Below, one piece after another: positions 8,523-17,799 of a DNA stretch of 64,000 bases. The notes below the pieces were generated by a model. It was not told the origin of the DNA and did no database searches. It was given only the letters and a program-made list of their open reading frames with translations. The position numbers and the translations under genes were made by a program. The stretch's first letter is position 1, and the number at the start of each line of letters is the position of its first letter. Origin of the DNA: Okeania sp034190295 (GTDB lineage: Bacteria > Cyanobacteriota > Cyanobacteriia > Cyanobacteriales > Microcoleaceae); the NCBI GenBank assembly GCA_034190295.1, contig JAXHSW010000022.1, positions 1 to 64,000 of the forward strand, given 5' to 3'.

Positions 8523-9440
8523 TACCACTCTATCAAATTAATTCCTCAAAATATACTAAAATCTTTGCTGGTTAAAGGTTTTAGCATTTTATATGTTAAA
8601 GTGAATTTTCTGTTTTTTGCCAAGCTAGTGTCGCTACGCGGAAGTCAATCATTTTTGATTGGTAAGGCTTTTAGGATTTTGTAACTGGTTAGTTATTTCT
8701 GCCATCCTGCACTAGATTTAGGGGTAGGAGTCAGGAGTCAGGAGAAATGGGAATTACAGAGGATGTAGTTGGAAGAATTGTCCCTTAATTTTTCTGCCCA
8801 ACTCTTGCACAAAATCCTCATAAGCATGAGCTTTCTTGACCGAAAAGCTGGCACTTTTTTCAACCTAAGAAGGCTGAAACTTTTATATGTCAATGTTTTG
8901 ATAGTTAATCAGCAAGTCCTAAGTACACTACAAAATTCTTTTGCTTTAGAGAGTAGGGAGCAGGGAGTGGGGAGCAGACAGTAGGAGAATGCTTTAGCCA
9001 CTGTAGTCTATCTATTTGAAAACCGCTATAAAACTCAGACAACGGCAAATTTTTCCAACTTCGGTTCTTCCTTCTTTACTTCTGCTATACAAATATGAGT
9101 ATTATTTATAATCGCTATAATTATGACTTATTAAAACTTGTCCATGTCTTGAAGAAATAGCCACAAATACTAAAATAATTAAAATTTATCAATACTTAAA
9201 TTAAGTATTAGTTATTTAAAATCAAATTAGCAAAATTAGTTCAACATCCCTTTTTAGGGTGCAATTTAGGGCAAAAAAAGATGCGATCGCGCCTCTATTT
9301 CCTACTCCTCTATAAAAAGCTGAAATTATTGATAGATAAACAATACAGCCTTGATTGCTCAAAAGTAAAATTTAGTGTATTTTGGAATTAAGAATTTGGC
9401 TCTGCCTAGAAGCTTCATAAAATGAATTGATAGCAATTAT
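8523..9440. repeat. Repeat-rich intergenic region after the tRNA
   Basis: No gene is seen. About 8710-8925 matches the family I element (GAAGAATTGTCCCTTAATTTTTCTGCCC, then the inverted end TTAATCAGCAAGTCCTAAGT). It is followed at 8926-9033 by a family H element (ACTACAAAATTC...GAAAACCGCTATAA) containing GGGAGTGGGGAGCAG-type microrepeats. From 9040 to 9440 the sequence is AT-rich with one HIP1 site (GCGATCGC near 9283). Confidence 0.55.
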
Positions 9441-10440
9441 GATACCATTTCTCAAAAACTTTTCTACACTTTCTTACAGCGGTTTTCATTTAAGTAGACT
9501 ACAAAATTCTTTTTGCTTAGGGAGTAGGGAGTAGGGAGTAGGCAGTAGGGAATAGAAAAATGCTTTGGCCACTGTACTCTATCTATTTGAAAACCGCTAT
9601 AAGTAGGGTTTGCTGAAAAAGCATGAGTGGTAGGGGTAGGAGTCAGAATTTCCGTTTGTCACCGCGAAGCAAACAGCAATTCTGCAATATAGAGGGGGTA
9701 GTCAGAAAAATTGTCCCTTGATTTTTCTGCCATAATCGTCCCAAAATACTAGCTTTATGCAGCTTTTTGATGGAAAAAGCTGACACTTTTTGAGACCAAA
9801 AAATTCTACAACCAATATCAGTCAATGCTTTGAGATTTAATCAGCAAGCCCTAAGTAGGGGAGTAAGGAAGTGGGTAGAGACGTTGCATGCAACATCCCT
9901 ACAGGGAGAAACAGACATCAGAATAATTAACGTTAATACCAAATTCAAATGAAGCTGCATAGAATAATCAGGACTTACGCATAACCACCATATTTAGTAG
10001 GGGCAAATGGCATTTGCCCTCTACAGGTAGCGTATTGTCTAAGAGTTTGCGTAAGTCCTGATAATATTTCAGGCAGAATTGACCGCAGATAGGCGTAGAT
10101 AGAGATAGATCGATTGAATGAATTTCATCATTCTATGCAACCTCATTTAAGGAAGTCAGAAGTCAGAAGTTAGTAGGGGCGTTAACGTTTGCGGTAGCAT
10201 TCCGATAGGAAAGTTATGCGCAAGCTTTCGGCCGTTTGCTTCGCATAACTATCGAATGGCGCCCGTACAGAAGTTAACCCACCCCTAACCCCTCCCAGGA
10301 GGGGAAGTAGGGGATTTAAACCCCGCTCCAAAAATATTGCGCCTTAAAAGGCGGGGTTGCGCGACATGTTATTTTGATAAAACTGGCATAACTGGCTAAT
10401 AATTAGGCAGGACTTACGCAAATTCACCTTTTATAGCGGT
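9441..10440. repeat. Nested stack of at least five dispersed elements
   Basis: Family J begins at 9441 (GATACCATTTCTCAAAAAC). It is interrupted by family H (9478-9601) and family I (about 9605-9853), resumes at about 9854-9937, then is interrupted by family F (left end about 9938). F itself contains a complete family A element (9969-10060) and a family C copy (about 10146-10380). The right ends of F (AAAACTGGCATAA) and more of J (ACTGGCTAATAATTAGG, to 10409) follow, and then half of another family A element. The uninterrupted J at 48261-48456 and F at 15365-15490 show the original order. Confidence 0.75.
9969..10060. mobile_element. Complete family A MITE with 5-bp target duplication
   Basis: The ends are CAGGACTTACGCA and TGCGTAAGTCCTG, perfect inverted repeats of 13 bp. 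The flanks are ATAAT on both sides, and the uninterrupted family F copies at 15365 and 51940 carry a single ATAAT at this point. The interior carries GGGGCAAATGGCATTTGCCC. No coding capacity, so it needs a transposase from elsewhere. Confidence 0.8.
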
Positions 10441-10698
10441 TTTCACAAAGGTAGACTACAAAACTTCTGCCTTCTGCCTTCTGCCTTCTGCCTTCGCACA
10501 CTTCCCACACTTCCCATACTTCCCACACTCCCCACCCTCCCCACACTTTGCTTTTTTCAGCAAAACCTAAGTAGGGTAGACATCCTGCCAAGGAGTGAAA
10601 ATACCAGGAACGGGCAAATATCAGGAACGGGCAAGATGTCCATTCCACTTCCACTCCCACAAAACTATTAAAATCATCACTTATGTTTATTGATCGTA
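10441..10698. repeat. Family H/I fragments with polypyrimidine microrepeats
   Basis: TAGCGGTTTTCACAAAGGTAGACTAC (family H left end) leads into tandem CTTCTGC and CTTCCCACA units and then a family I-like fragment (CTTTTTTCAGCAAAACCTAAGTAGGG). No gene. Confidence 0.5.
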
Positions 10699-13600
10699 CT
10701 AATATTTCATACTATCAATAGTCTTGATAGTCTTTTCGTATTCTTGTCGCTTTCCTTGTTGTTGATAAATTTCTGCTGCTTTGTGTAAATCATCAACAGC
10801 CGCTTGAAAGTTTCCTAATTTCATATATCCTTCACTACGAAAAGAATAAGCGTGACCAAGATTAGGATTAATATCTAAAGCACTGGTTTGGTCTTTAACC
10901 GCTTGAGCATAGTCTTCTAACTTCATATAAATTAGCCCTCTGTTAATATAAGCGTCAATTTTTCTCGGATACAATTTTAATACTTCGTTATAGTCTAGAA
11001 TGGCTTGCTGTAAATCTCCCATTTCGCAGTGAATTAAGCCCAAATTATAGTAAGCTAAACCATAGTTGGGGTTGATTTTTAGCGCTGTTTGACAATCAGC
11101 GATCGCCTCAGAAAAGCTTCCTAGTTTCAAACGAGCTAAACCTCGATTATTATAGGCAGGAACATAGTTGGGGTGAATGCGTAGAGTCTCGCCAAAGTCA
11201 TCAATAGCTCCCTGAAAATCTCCTGTTTTAAAGCGAGCATTTCCGAGATTATTATGTGCTTCGGCATAGTTAGGATTAATTTTTATAGCTGTTTCAAAGT
11301 CTTTCATTGCTCCTTCTATATCTCCTAATCTAAACTTGGTAAAACCTCGGTTATTATGACCTTCGGCATAGTTAGGATTAATTTTTATAGCTGTTTCAAA
11401 CTCTTTCATTGCCCCTTTTATATTCCCCATTCTCAGACGTACAATACCAAGGTCGTTATAAGCTTGATGATATTGGGAGTTGAGATGTATGGCAGTCTGA
11501 AAGTCAGCGACCGCTCCGGGAAATTTTCCCAGACTTCGCTTAGTGTTACCTCGATGATAAAAAGCTTCTGCATTTTTGGGTTCAAGTTGCACTGCCAGGT
11601 TTAAGTCTTCTAGAGCGCCGCGATGTTCTCCAAGATGAAAACGAACTATTCCTCGTTTGATATAAGCATCCACATAGTTAGGATTAATTTGTATAACCTG
11701 GTTAAAATCTTCTAGGGAGCCATTGTTATCTCCTATCAAACGACGGACTACAGCTCGGTTGTAAATGGGTTCAGGATGTTTAGGGTTAAGTTTAATTGCT
11801 TGGTTGAAGTCGGCGATCGCTCCTTTTATATCTTTAATGTCACACTTAACATTACCTCGTTGGGTATAAGCATCTACCACTTGAGGATTGAGTTTTAATA
11901 ATGTGGTAAAATCATTAATTGCGCCTTGTTTATCTCCCTGGAAACGCCGGGCAATACCTCGATTATAGTAAGCTTCTATTTTTGTGGGATTAAATTTTAT
12001 TGCTCGATCGTAATCTGCGATGGCTCCTTGTTGGTCTCCTGCTTTAAAACGAACTATTCCTAAGTTATGGTAAATTTGAGAGTCTTGAGGATTAATTTTC
12101 AGAGCTTGAGAAAAAAGCTCTATGGCTTGGTTTAATTTGCCTAATTCTGTATAAGCTGCTCCTAAGTTATGATAACTTTGGGGGTCTTTTGGTTCAAGTT
12201 TTAATGCTTTGTAAAAATTTTCTATTGCTGCTTTTAAGTTTCCTAATTGAGCAATTGCAATACCTTTGTTATTGTAAAATTGATGATTATTTTTATCTAG
12301 TTTTATGGCTCGATTATAGTTTTCTAGAGCGCCAGTATTATCTCTTTTTTGTAGTTTAATTAATCCTTGTTTATGGAGTTCATCTGCTCCTTTTTGGCGA
12401 CATTTTTTTGCTGTTTCTTTCATTCCTGCTATTTGATATTGAGTAATAGCTTTTTCCCATTGTTTTTTCTTTTCAAATTCTATGGCTCTACACAATGCTG
12501 CTTTCTCAGGTATTTTGGCTAAGTCATATTCATAAGCAGCTTTAAGCCATTGTTTTTTTTCTTCAAATTCAATAGCTTGGTATTCTGCTTTTTTTTCGGG
12601 AATATTCATTTGACAGCGTTTAGAATTAGTATAATTTTCGATTTCTTCCCATTTCTTTGCTGCTGCTAACCATTTTAAGTTCACTTCCAAGTTGTAAGCT
12701 TCACACATTTTTTGCTTCTGGTTTTCTCCAATTTTTGCCCAACATTTTGCTGCTTCTTGCCATTTTTTTAATTTCTCAAATAGTAGTGCTGCTTCTTGCC
12801 ATTCTTTTAGCTCAAAAAAAATTTTTGCTGCTTCTTCATAAGCTTGTTTTTGAATTAATAATTTGGCTTGAGCTTGTTTTTCTAAAATTAGATCGCCGGA
12901 TTTAGTAAAGCATTCTTTTGCTTGTTGATAGAATCCTGCTTTTAAATAATATTCCCCTTGTTTACGCCATGTTTCTGAACTAGGATTTACGCGATCGCTT
13001 CTTATTAATTCGGGAATTATTGACTGAAATAAACCTTGAAATTCTGGTTCTTGCCAGAGGGGACTAAGCTGTGATTCCCAAATATTTAATATTCTACTAG
13101 CACGGGTAATTGCTACATAAAGCAAGTTTAATTCTAGTTGAAATGCTGGTTTTTCTTTTTCTTTTAGTAAGCCTCCTCGTATGACTTTAGCCCAAAGTTT
13201 TTTTGCAGGCTGAAAAAATTCTACGAGAAAAACTGTATCAAATTCTAATCCTTTTATTTCTTCAATTGTAAAAACAAATGTAGAATTTAGTTCGGCTCTA
13301 ATTTTTTCTTTCTCTGATTCTTGTCTGACTAAAATAGCATCACCAGGATATAAAGATGTTTCTTTTAATGCTTTGATTAATGTTTGATAATCTGCTGAAA
13401 TCTTCCTAGCTAATTGACCATTACTACTATTTGTAATAGAAGAATTTCCTGTAGGTTCTCCTAAATATCGAGAACGTATTTTTAGTAGTTTATTGGCTAA
13501 ATTCACTAAACTTCCTACACTACGAAAATTAAACTTTAAGGTTTGTCTATCTACTTTTCTGTGAGGATAAAATTTATCTTTTAGTTTTTCCCATTGAAAA

Positions 13601-14961
13601 CCACTAGGACTAATCATCTGATAAGAGTCTCCAGCAAAAAATAAATTTCCATTGGGATTAACTAACTTAAATAATAACTCTAATTGTATTTCTGTAAAAT
13701 CTTGCACTTCATCACAAACAATCAAATCGTATTTTTCACTATAATTATTTTCAATCAATTTCAACACTTGTCTGACTAAATCTATTTCATCATATAAATT
13801 TTCTTTTTGCAGCTTTTTTTGATACCATCTTGCAATTTTATATATTTCTATGCGATGTCTTTCCTCCAGACAACTCATACTGTTTTTACTAACTTCTTCG
13901 TAAGCTTTTTCAGATAAAATATCTTCTGTTATAGATAGTTGTTTTCCTTTAATAGCACTTCTAATCTCTTCCCACACTAAAGACGTTGGATATTGTTTTT
14001 TTCGAGGATGCGCCTTATACATCTCCGAGAAAACTTGATAGTTTACTTCATTTTGATGATGATATTCTTGATGATGACTACTCAGAACTTCCAAACATAG
14101 TTGATGGAGATTTTTAAATTCAAAAATAGTTTGATTTATTTGAGGATTTTCGATTTTTTCTAATTCACTATCTGCAACTATTTTATAAAATTGTTCTTCT
14201 GCATTATTAACCAGCAAATAATTATAAGCAATATATAAACGTTTCCCTGAACTTTTATACTGCCTTTTTTGCAGCATTCTATATAATGCAACCGTAGTTT
14301 TACCCGTACCAGCACTACCATTTAATAAAAGATTTCCTGAAAGTCTAGCAAGTTCATATTCTTCTGCTGTCAACTTTAAAGGTAAATCCGTATTTTGCTC
14401 AATAATTGCCTTTTGCCATTCCATTTCTGACTCCAATACTCGCCACTGAATATTTCCTAACAATTCATCATCCGTCAAATCTGAATTGAGTTCTAACTCT
14501 AGAGCTTCTACCATGTTAATCTTTGTTCTTTCTACTGCTGAATATTGATTATTTTCATCTGCGTAATTATCTAAATTTTCAAAGTCGCTAGTTTCTAAAA
14601 CCACTTCCACTTCTTCTGTTTCTAACCATTCCGAATCAGGACTTTTATTCCTCGCTTTAGCGCGTCGTGATACATCATCATGGTCAACACAAATATCTTG
14701 AATTGCCAGATAAACTTGCGTATTTCCTGTTTCTGGTTGCGATGACTTATTGTAGGTAAAAATTAAGCGACTAGCACTGTTAATTCTAGCTTCCCATACT
14801 CTTTTATTTATTCCCTTCAGCTTTTTAACTCGCAATCCACCATCAAAATTTTGCTGCTTCAGTTTTTTAATACATTCCCATACTTTTTTTTGTAAATTAC
14901 TTTCCGCATCTTTTCGGAGAAATTCAACTATATCAGGATGTAAAACAGCAGGCAGTGACAT
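10699..14961 (-). CDS. RelE/ParE-like domain + UvrD-type SF1 helicase + TPR array (1420 aa)
   Basis: This is a three-part protein. Residues about 1-105 resemble a RelE/ParE-type toxin fold (KRVWEARINSASRLIFTY, then VYLAIQDICVDHDDVSRRA). Residues about 195-650 are an SF1 helicase core: Walker A GSAGTGKTT at 215-223, DEVQD at 417-421, FAGDSYQMISP at 443-453, NFRS at 478-481, KGLEF near 570, and motif VI LLYVAITRAS at 613-622. Residues about 660-890 hold degenerate W/A-rich helical repeats. About 890-1400 are some fifteen canonical TPRs (AYNNRGLARLKLG type). Related UvrD-TPR proteins exist in cyanobacteria, of unknown role. The helicase presumably works on DNA or RNA and the TPRs bind partners; both are inference. 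All the helicase motifs I checked look intact. No antitoxin gene is adjacent. Confidence 0.88.
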   Translation of the reverse strand: MSLPAVLHPDIVEFLRKDAESNLQKKVWECIKKLKQQNFDGGLRVKKLKGINKRVWEARINSASRLIFTYNKSSQPETGNTQVYLAIQDICVDHDDVSRRAKARNKSPDSEWLETEEVEVVLETSDFENLDNYADENNQYSAVERTKINMVEALELELNSDLTDDELLGNIQWRVLESEMEWQKAIIEQNTDLPLKLTAEEYELARLSGNLLLNGSAGTGKTTVALYRMLQKRQYKSSGKRLYIAYNYLLVNNAEEQFYKIVADSELEKIENPQINQTIFEFKNLHQLCLEVLSSHHQEYHHQNEVNYQVFSEMYKAHPRKKQYPTSLVWEEIRSAIKGKQLSITEDILSEKAYEEVSKNSMSCLEERHRIEIYKIARWYQKKLQKENLYDEIDLVRQVLKLIENNYSEKYDLIVCDEVQDFTEIQLELLFKLVNPNGNLFFAGDSYQMISPSGFQWEKLKDKFYPHRKVDRQTLKFNFRSVGSLVNLANKLLKIRSRYLGEPTGNSSITNSSNGQLARKISADYQTLIKALKETSLYPGDAILVRQESEKEKIRAELNSTFVFTIEEIKGLEFDTVFLVEFFQPAKKLWAKVIRGGLLKEKEKPAFQLELNLLYVAITRASRILNIWESQLSPLWQEPEFQGLFQSIIPELIRSDRVNPSSETWRKQGEYYLKAGFYQQAKECFTKSGDLILEKQAQAKLLIQKQAYEEAAKIFFELKEWQEAALLFEKLKKWQEAAKCWAKIGENQKQKMCEAYNLEVNLKWLAAAKKWEEIENYTNSKRCQMNIPEKKAEYQAIEFEEKKQWLKAAYEYDLAKIPEKAALCRAIEFEKKKQWEKAITQYQIAGMKETAKKCRQKGADELHKQGLIKLQKRDNTGALENYNRAIKLDKNNHQFYNNKGIAIAQLGNLKAAIENFYKALKLEPKDPQSYHNLGAAYTELGKLNQAIELFSQALKINPQDSQIYHNLGIVRFKAGDQQGAIADYDRAIKFNPTKIEAYYNRGIARRFQGDKQGAINDFTTLLKLNPQVVDAYTQRGNVKCDIKDIKGAIADFNQAIKLNPKHPEPIYNRAVVRRLIGDNNGSLEDFNQVIQINPNYVDAYIKRGIVRFHLGEHRGALEDLNLAVQLEPKNAEAFYHRGNTKRSLGKFPGAVADFQTAIHLNSQYHQAYNDLGIVRLRMGNIKGAMKEFETAIKINPNYAEGHNNRGFTKFRLGDIEGAMKDFETAIKINPNYAEAHNNLGNARFKTGDFQGAIDDFGETLRIHPNYVPAYNNRGLARLKLGSFSEAIADCQTALKINPNYGLAYYNLGLIHCEMGDLQQAILDYNEVLKLYPRKIDAYINRGLIYMKLEDYAQAVKDQTSALDINPNLGHAYSFRSEGYMKLGNFQAAVDDLHKAAEIYQQQGKRQEYEKTIKTIDSMKY

Positions 14962-16127
14962 ACATTGACTTTATTACTCTTTGATTTTGATAATGATAAA
15001 TACTTTAACACAATACTATTTTTCATGTAATCTACCCAAGATAGATTAGTTTCTCTATTTGTTGATTTTCTGCTTATCTGATTAAGAGTGAAAACTTAAT
15101 ATTATAGCAATTCCCAAGAAGCGTGAGGTACAAAATTCCTTTGTTTTAGGGAGTAGGGAATAAGAACAGAACAAAAACAACTGTATCTCAGTAGCTTGAG
15201 AAACACTATATGCTAATCCACTTAATAATTTAATATTAGAAACAAAATCATCTGAAATTATTGTCAGATCAAGTTTTTAGACAATAAATATTACTCAATA
15301 AATATTACTTTTGACTATCAGATAAATGTATTAAATAGTACAGTAATATATTTTTTATATGTTATACAAAATTGAAATGAAGCTGCATAGAATAATATTT
15401 CAAGCAGAATTGACCGCAGGTAAGCATAGATAAAAATAGATCGATTTAATGAATTTCATCATTCTATGCAACCTCATATAAAACTGGTATTAGATACTCA
15501 AAACTTAGGTTTAATATCAAATGAGGTAAAAACCTTTTCCTGTATATATTTGAGCCTATTTTTTACTTATATTTTGTGTAATTCCAATTTGAAAAAAGAA
15601 TGTTACGAATAGTAAGAGCAATAAAAAGAAAAATGCAGAAGATGTCCCTTTGATAAAAAAGATAATTTACGCCCTAAAAAATGGTATTAAAGGCATTCCC
15701 ATACGACTCCTGACTCGTAAGCATTTCCTGCGGACTGCTGCGCAAACAGCTATTAGCGGTCAGCTGTCAGCTTTTTAATGAATGAATCAAGTATTTACTT
15801 AACTTCTACTACATTTTGAAACAAAGAATTGAAGCACAAGAACAACAAGCTTAAATTGTCTACTTAAATTGTCCACTAAAGGTAATAAAATTGATAGCTG
15901 ACTGCTGAATACTTACCCTGACTCCTGACTCCTCCGTCATTTATTTATAAGTATTTAACCGGACATAATATAAGTCCCATCAATAGGTGAAGCATAAGAA
16001 AAGTACCTATTTATCTACTTAGCCAAAGCTTTGCAATTCAATCAGGAAAGAAAAGAATTAAACTCAAAAATATCTTGACTGGCAATGTTAAAATTATCAA
16101 CTAGCTCAACTCAAATTCTTAAAAAGT
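14962..16127. other. Intergenic region with family H, F and G elements
   Basis: A family H fragment lies at about 15117-15205. An uninterrupted family F element is at 15365-15490, and a family G segment (GTAAGCATTTCCTGCGGACTGCTGCGCAAACAGC and following) at about 15715-15930. A family D-like end (CAACCGGACATAATATAAG) is at 15957. The sequence before surE from about 15985 appears unique. No gene is seen. Confidence 0.5.
15365..15490. mobile_element. Uninterrupted family F element
   Basis: The left part GAAATGAAGCTGCATAGAAT and right part ATTCTATGCAACCTCAT form long imperfect inverted repeats extending out to TATACAAAATT and AAAACTGGTATTA. Two other copies are at 9938-10394 (interrupted) and 51940-52065. 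It serves as the empty-site reference for the insertion at 9969. Confidence 0.75.
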
Positions 16128-16832
16128 ATGACCCTTATTCTCACCAATGATGATGGAATTAATGCTCCTGGAATCAAAGCACTTTTGGCAGCCATCAATA
16201 ATGTCAATTTACCTTTAGCATCTTCTCAAAAAAGTATTATTGTCGCTCCTCAAGAACAATTATCTGGTTGTGGACATCAAGTTACCACTCAAGAACCAAT
16301 TAATATTCAACGTCTGTCCGAGGTTGAATATGCGATCGCAGGTACACCAGCAGATTGTACTAGAATCGCAATAACACACATCGACAATAATGTCAAATGG
16401 GTACTTTCAGGTATTAACTCAGGGGGTAACATGGGTGTAGATGTCTACATATCCGGTACAGTAGCAGCAGTAAGGGAAGCAGCATTTCACAGAATTCCAG
16501 GAATCGCCCTTTCTCAATATCGTCAAGGAAAAAAACCTGTGAATTGGGAAAGAGTAACTCATTTAGCAGAGATAGTATTAGCAGATTTACTCAACCGTCC
16601 CCTCGAACCAGGAGCTTTTTGGAATGTAAACTTTCCTTATTTAGAACCCGAAGCACCAGATCCAAAAATGGTATTTTGCACACCATCAACCCAACCATTA
16701 CCAGTAGCTTATCGAATGGAAGGAGAAGATTTTTATTATACCGGAAAATATGGAGAACGCGATCGCACTCCTGGCACTGATGTAGATGTTTGCTTTGCTG
16801 GTAATATTGCTATTACCAAGATTCAACTTTAG
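16128..16832 (+). CDS. surE: 5'/3'-nucleotidase SurE
   Basis: SurE is a metal-dependent phosphatase that removes phosphate from nucleoside monophosphates, with stress-survival roles in other bacteria. The N-terminal ILTNDDGINAPGIKAL gives the metal-binding Asp8-Asp9 pair, and SGINSGGNMGVDVYISGTVAAVREA is the second family signature carrying further metal and substrate ligands. Length 234 aa is normal for short SurE forms. It stands alone; the 3' side runs directly into dispersed repeats. Confidence 0.95.
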   Translation: MTLILTNDDGINAPGIKALLAAINNVNLPLASSQKSIIVAPQEQLSGCGHQVTTQEPINIQRLSEVEYAIAGTPADCTRIAITHIDNNVKWVLSGINSGGNMGVDVYISGTVAAVREAAFHRIPGIALSQYRQGKKPVNWERVTHLAEIVLADLLNRPLEPGAFWNVNFPYLEPEAPDPKMVFCTPSTQPLPVAYRMEGEDFYYTGKYGERDRTPGTDVDVCFAGNIAITKIQL

Positions 16833-17799
16833 TCAATTCTTTGAAGACAAAAGCATAGAAAAATTGGCGTTGGTAAAGCGCGTGTATGATATTAATCTTA
16901 ATTCTTTAGGAGTCAGGAGTCAGGAGTCAGGAGTTAGGAGTCAGGAGTCAGGAGTTAACCCACCCCTAACCCCTCCCAGGAGGGGAAGAAAGAAGAAGAA
17001 ACCCCGAGTCAAAGGAGAAAGTTTTTTGTAGCGTAAAGGTCATGGACTTCTATCGCGCTCTTATCCAGACATGATATCAGACCTCAAATTACCAACGCCG
17101 AAAAATTATTAGGAACAGGTATTTTTTTTCTGAACAGGACTTACGCAAATTAACCTTAAAAACGCCATAAGTAGGGGTGAATGGCATTCGCCCTCGCTAT
17201 ATGTAGATTCTCTGCGTAATATAGAATCCGATTATACAGTATATGTTTATAATTCTATCCACACTTCAATATTAAATCTCCCATCTCTCCATCTCCCCAT
17301 CCCCCCATCTCCCCATCTCCCCATCCCCCCATCTCATATAATAAGTATTCAACCGGATTCTATATAAGTCCTGCTGAAGTCAGAAGTAAAAAATCAGGAG
17401 AGAACGGAAGTCGCCAAACTTAACGAAGTCAGAACTCAGAAGTCAACCCACCCCTAACCCCTCCGAGGAGGGGAAGTAGGGGATTTGAGAAAAGCTCCAA
17501 AAATATTGCGCCTTAAAAGGCGGGGTTTTAAACCCATCCCATATTATTTTGATAATTTACAGCACTTTTGAGGAAGCGTGAGGTATAGTTTAGTGCAATT
17601 TTTTTAGCTCTTCATGCTCAAAAAGGAGCGTATTTTAGGCACATAGTTGGGCAGAAAAATCATTCTTACAATTGTTACTCCTGCCTCCTCGCTTATTCCC
17701 ATTTCTTCTGTCCTCTGTCTCCTGTCTCCTGTCTTCCCCTCCAGGGAGGGGTTGTCTCCTGTCTCCTACCCCTACTAAAAGACTTTCCTTATGCAAACC
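16833..17799. repeat. Repeat-packed region between surE and ftsI
   Basis: At 16905-16960 there are tandem GGAGTCA units, followed by a family C part (ACCCCTCCCAGGAGGGG). A half family A element starts at about 17143 (CAGGACTTACGCAAATT). A family E element (TATAGAATCCG ... CCGGATTCTATATA) spans about 17220-17368 with a CCCCATCTCC microrepeat inside. Another family C copy lies at about 17395-17545, and a family I element at about 17570-17812. No gene. Confidence 0.6.
17220..17368. mobile_element. Family E element
   Basis: Inverted ends TATAGAATCCG(G/A)TTAT and ATTCAACCGGATTCTATA. The second copy is at about 29660-29829. The interior differs mainly in a variable CCCCATCTCC-type microrepeat. Confidence 0.65.

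Noticed and set aside
10424..10660. Trp/Val/Glu-repeat open frame on the minus strand
   Set aside because: It is a translation of CTTCCCACA-type microrepeats at a family H/I fragment.
10699..11000. A free-standing toxin-antitoxin pair at the 1420-aa gene
   Set aside because: The RelE/ParE-like part is fused to a helicase, and no small antitoxin gene is adjacent on either side.
16786..17031. Small open frame after surE
   Set aside because: It overlaps the end of surE and then runs into GGAGTCA tandem units and a family C repeat.
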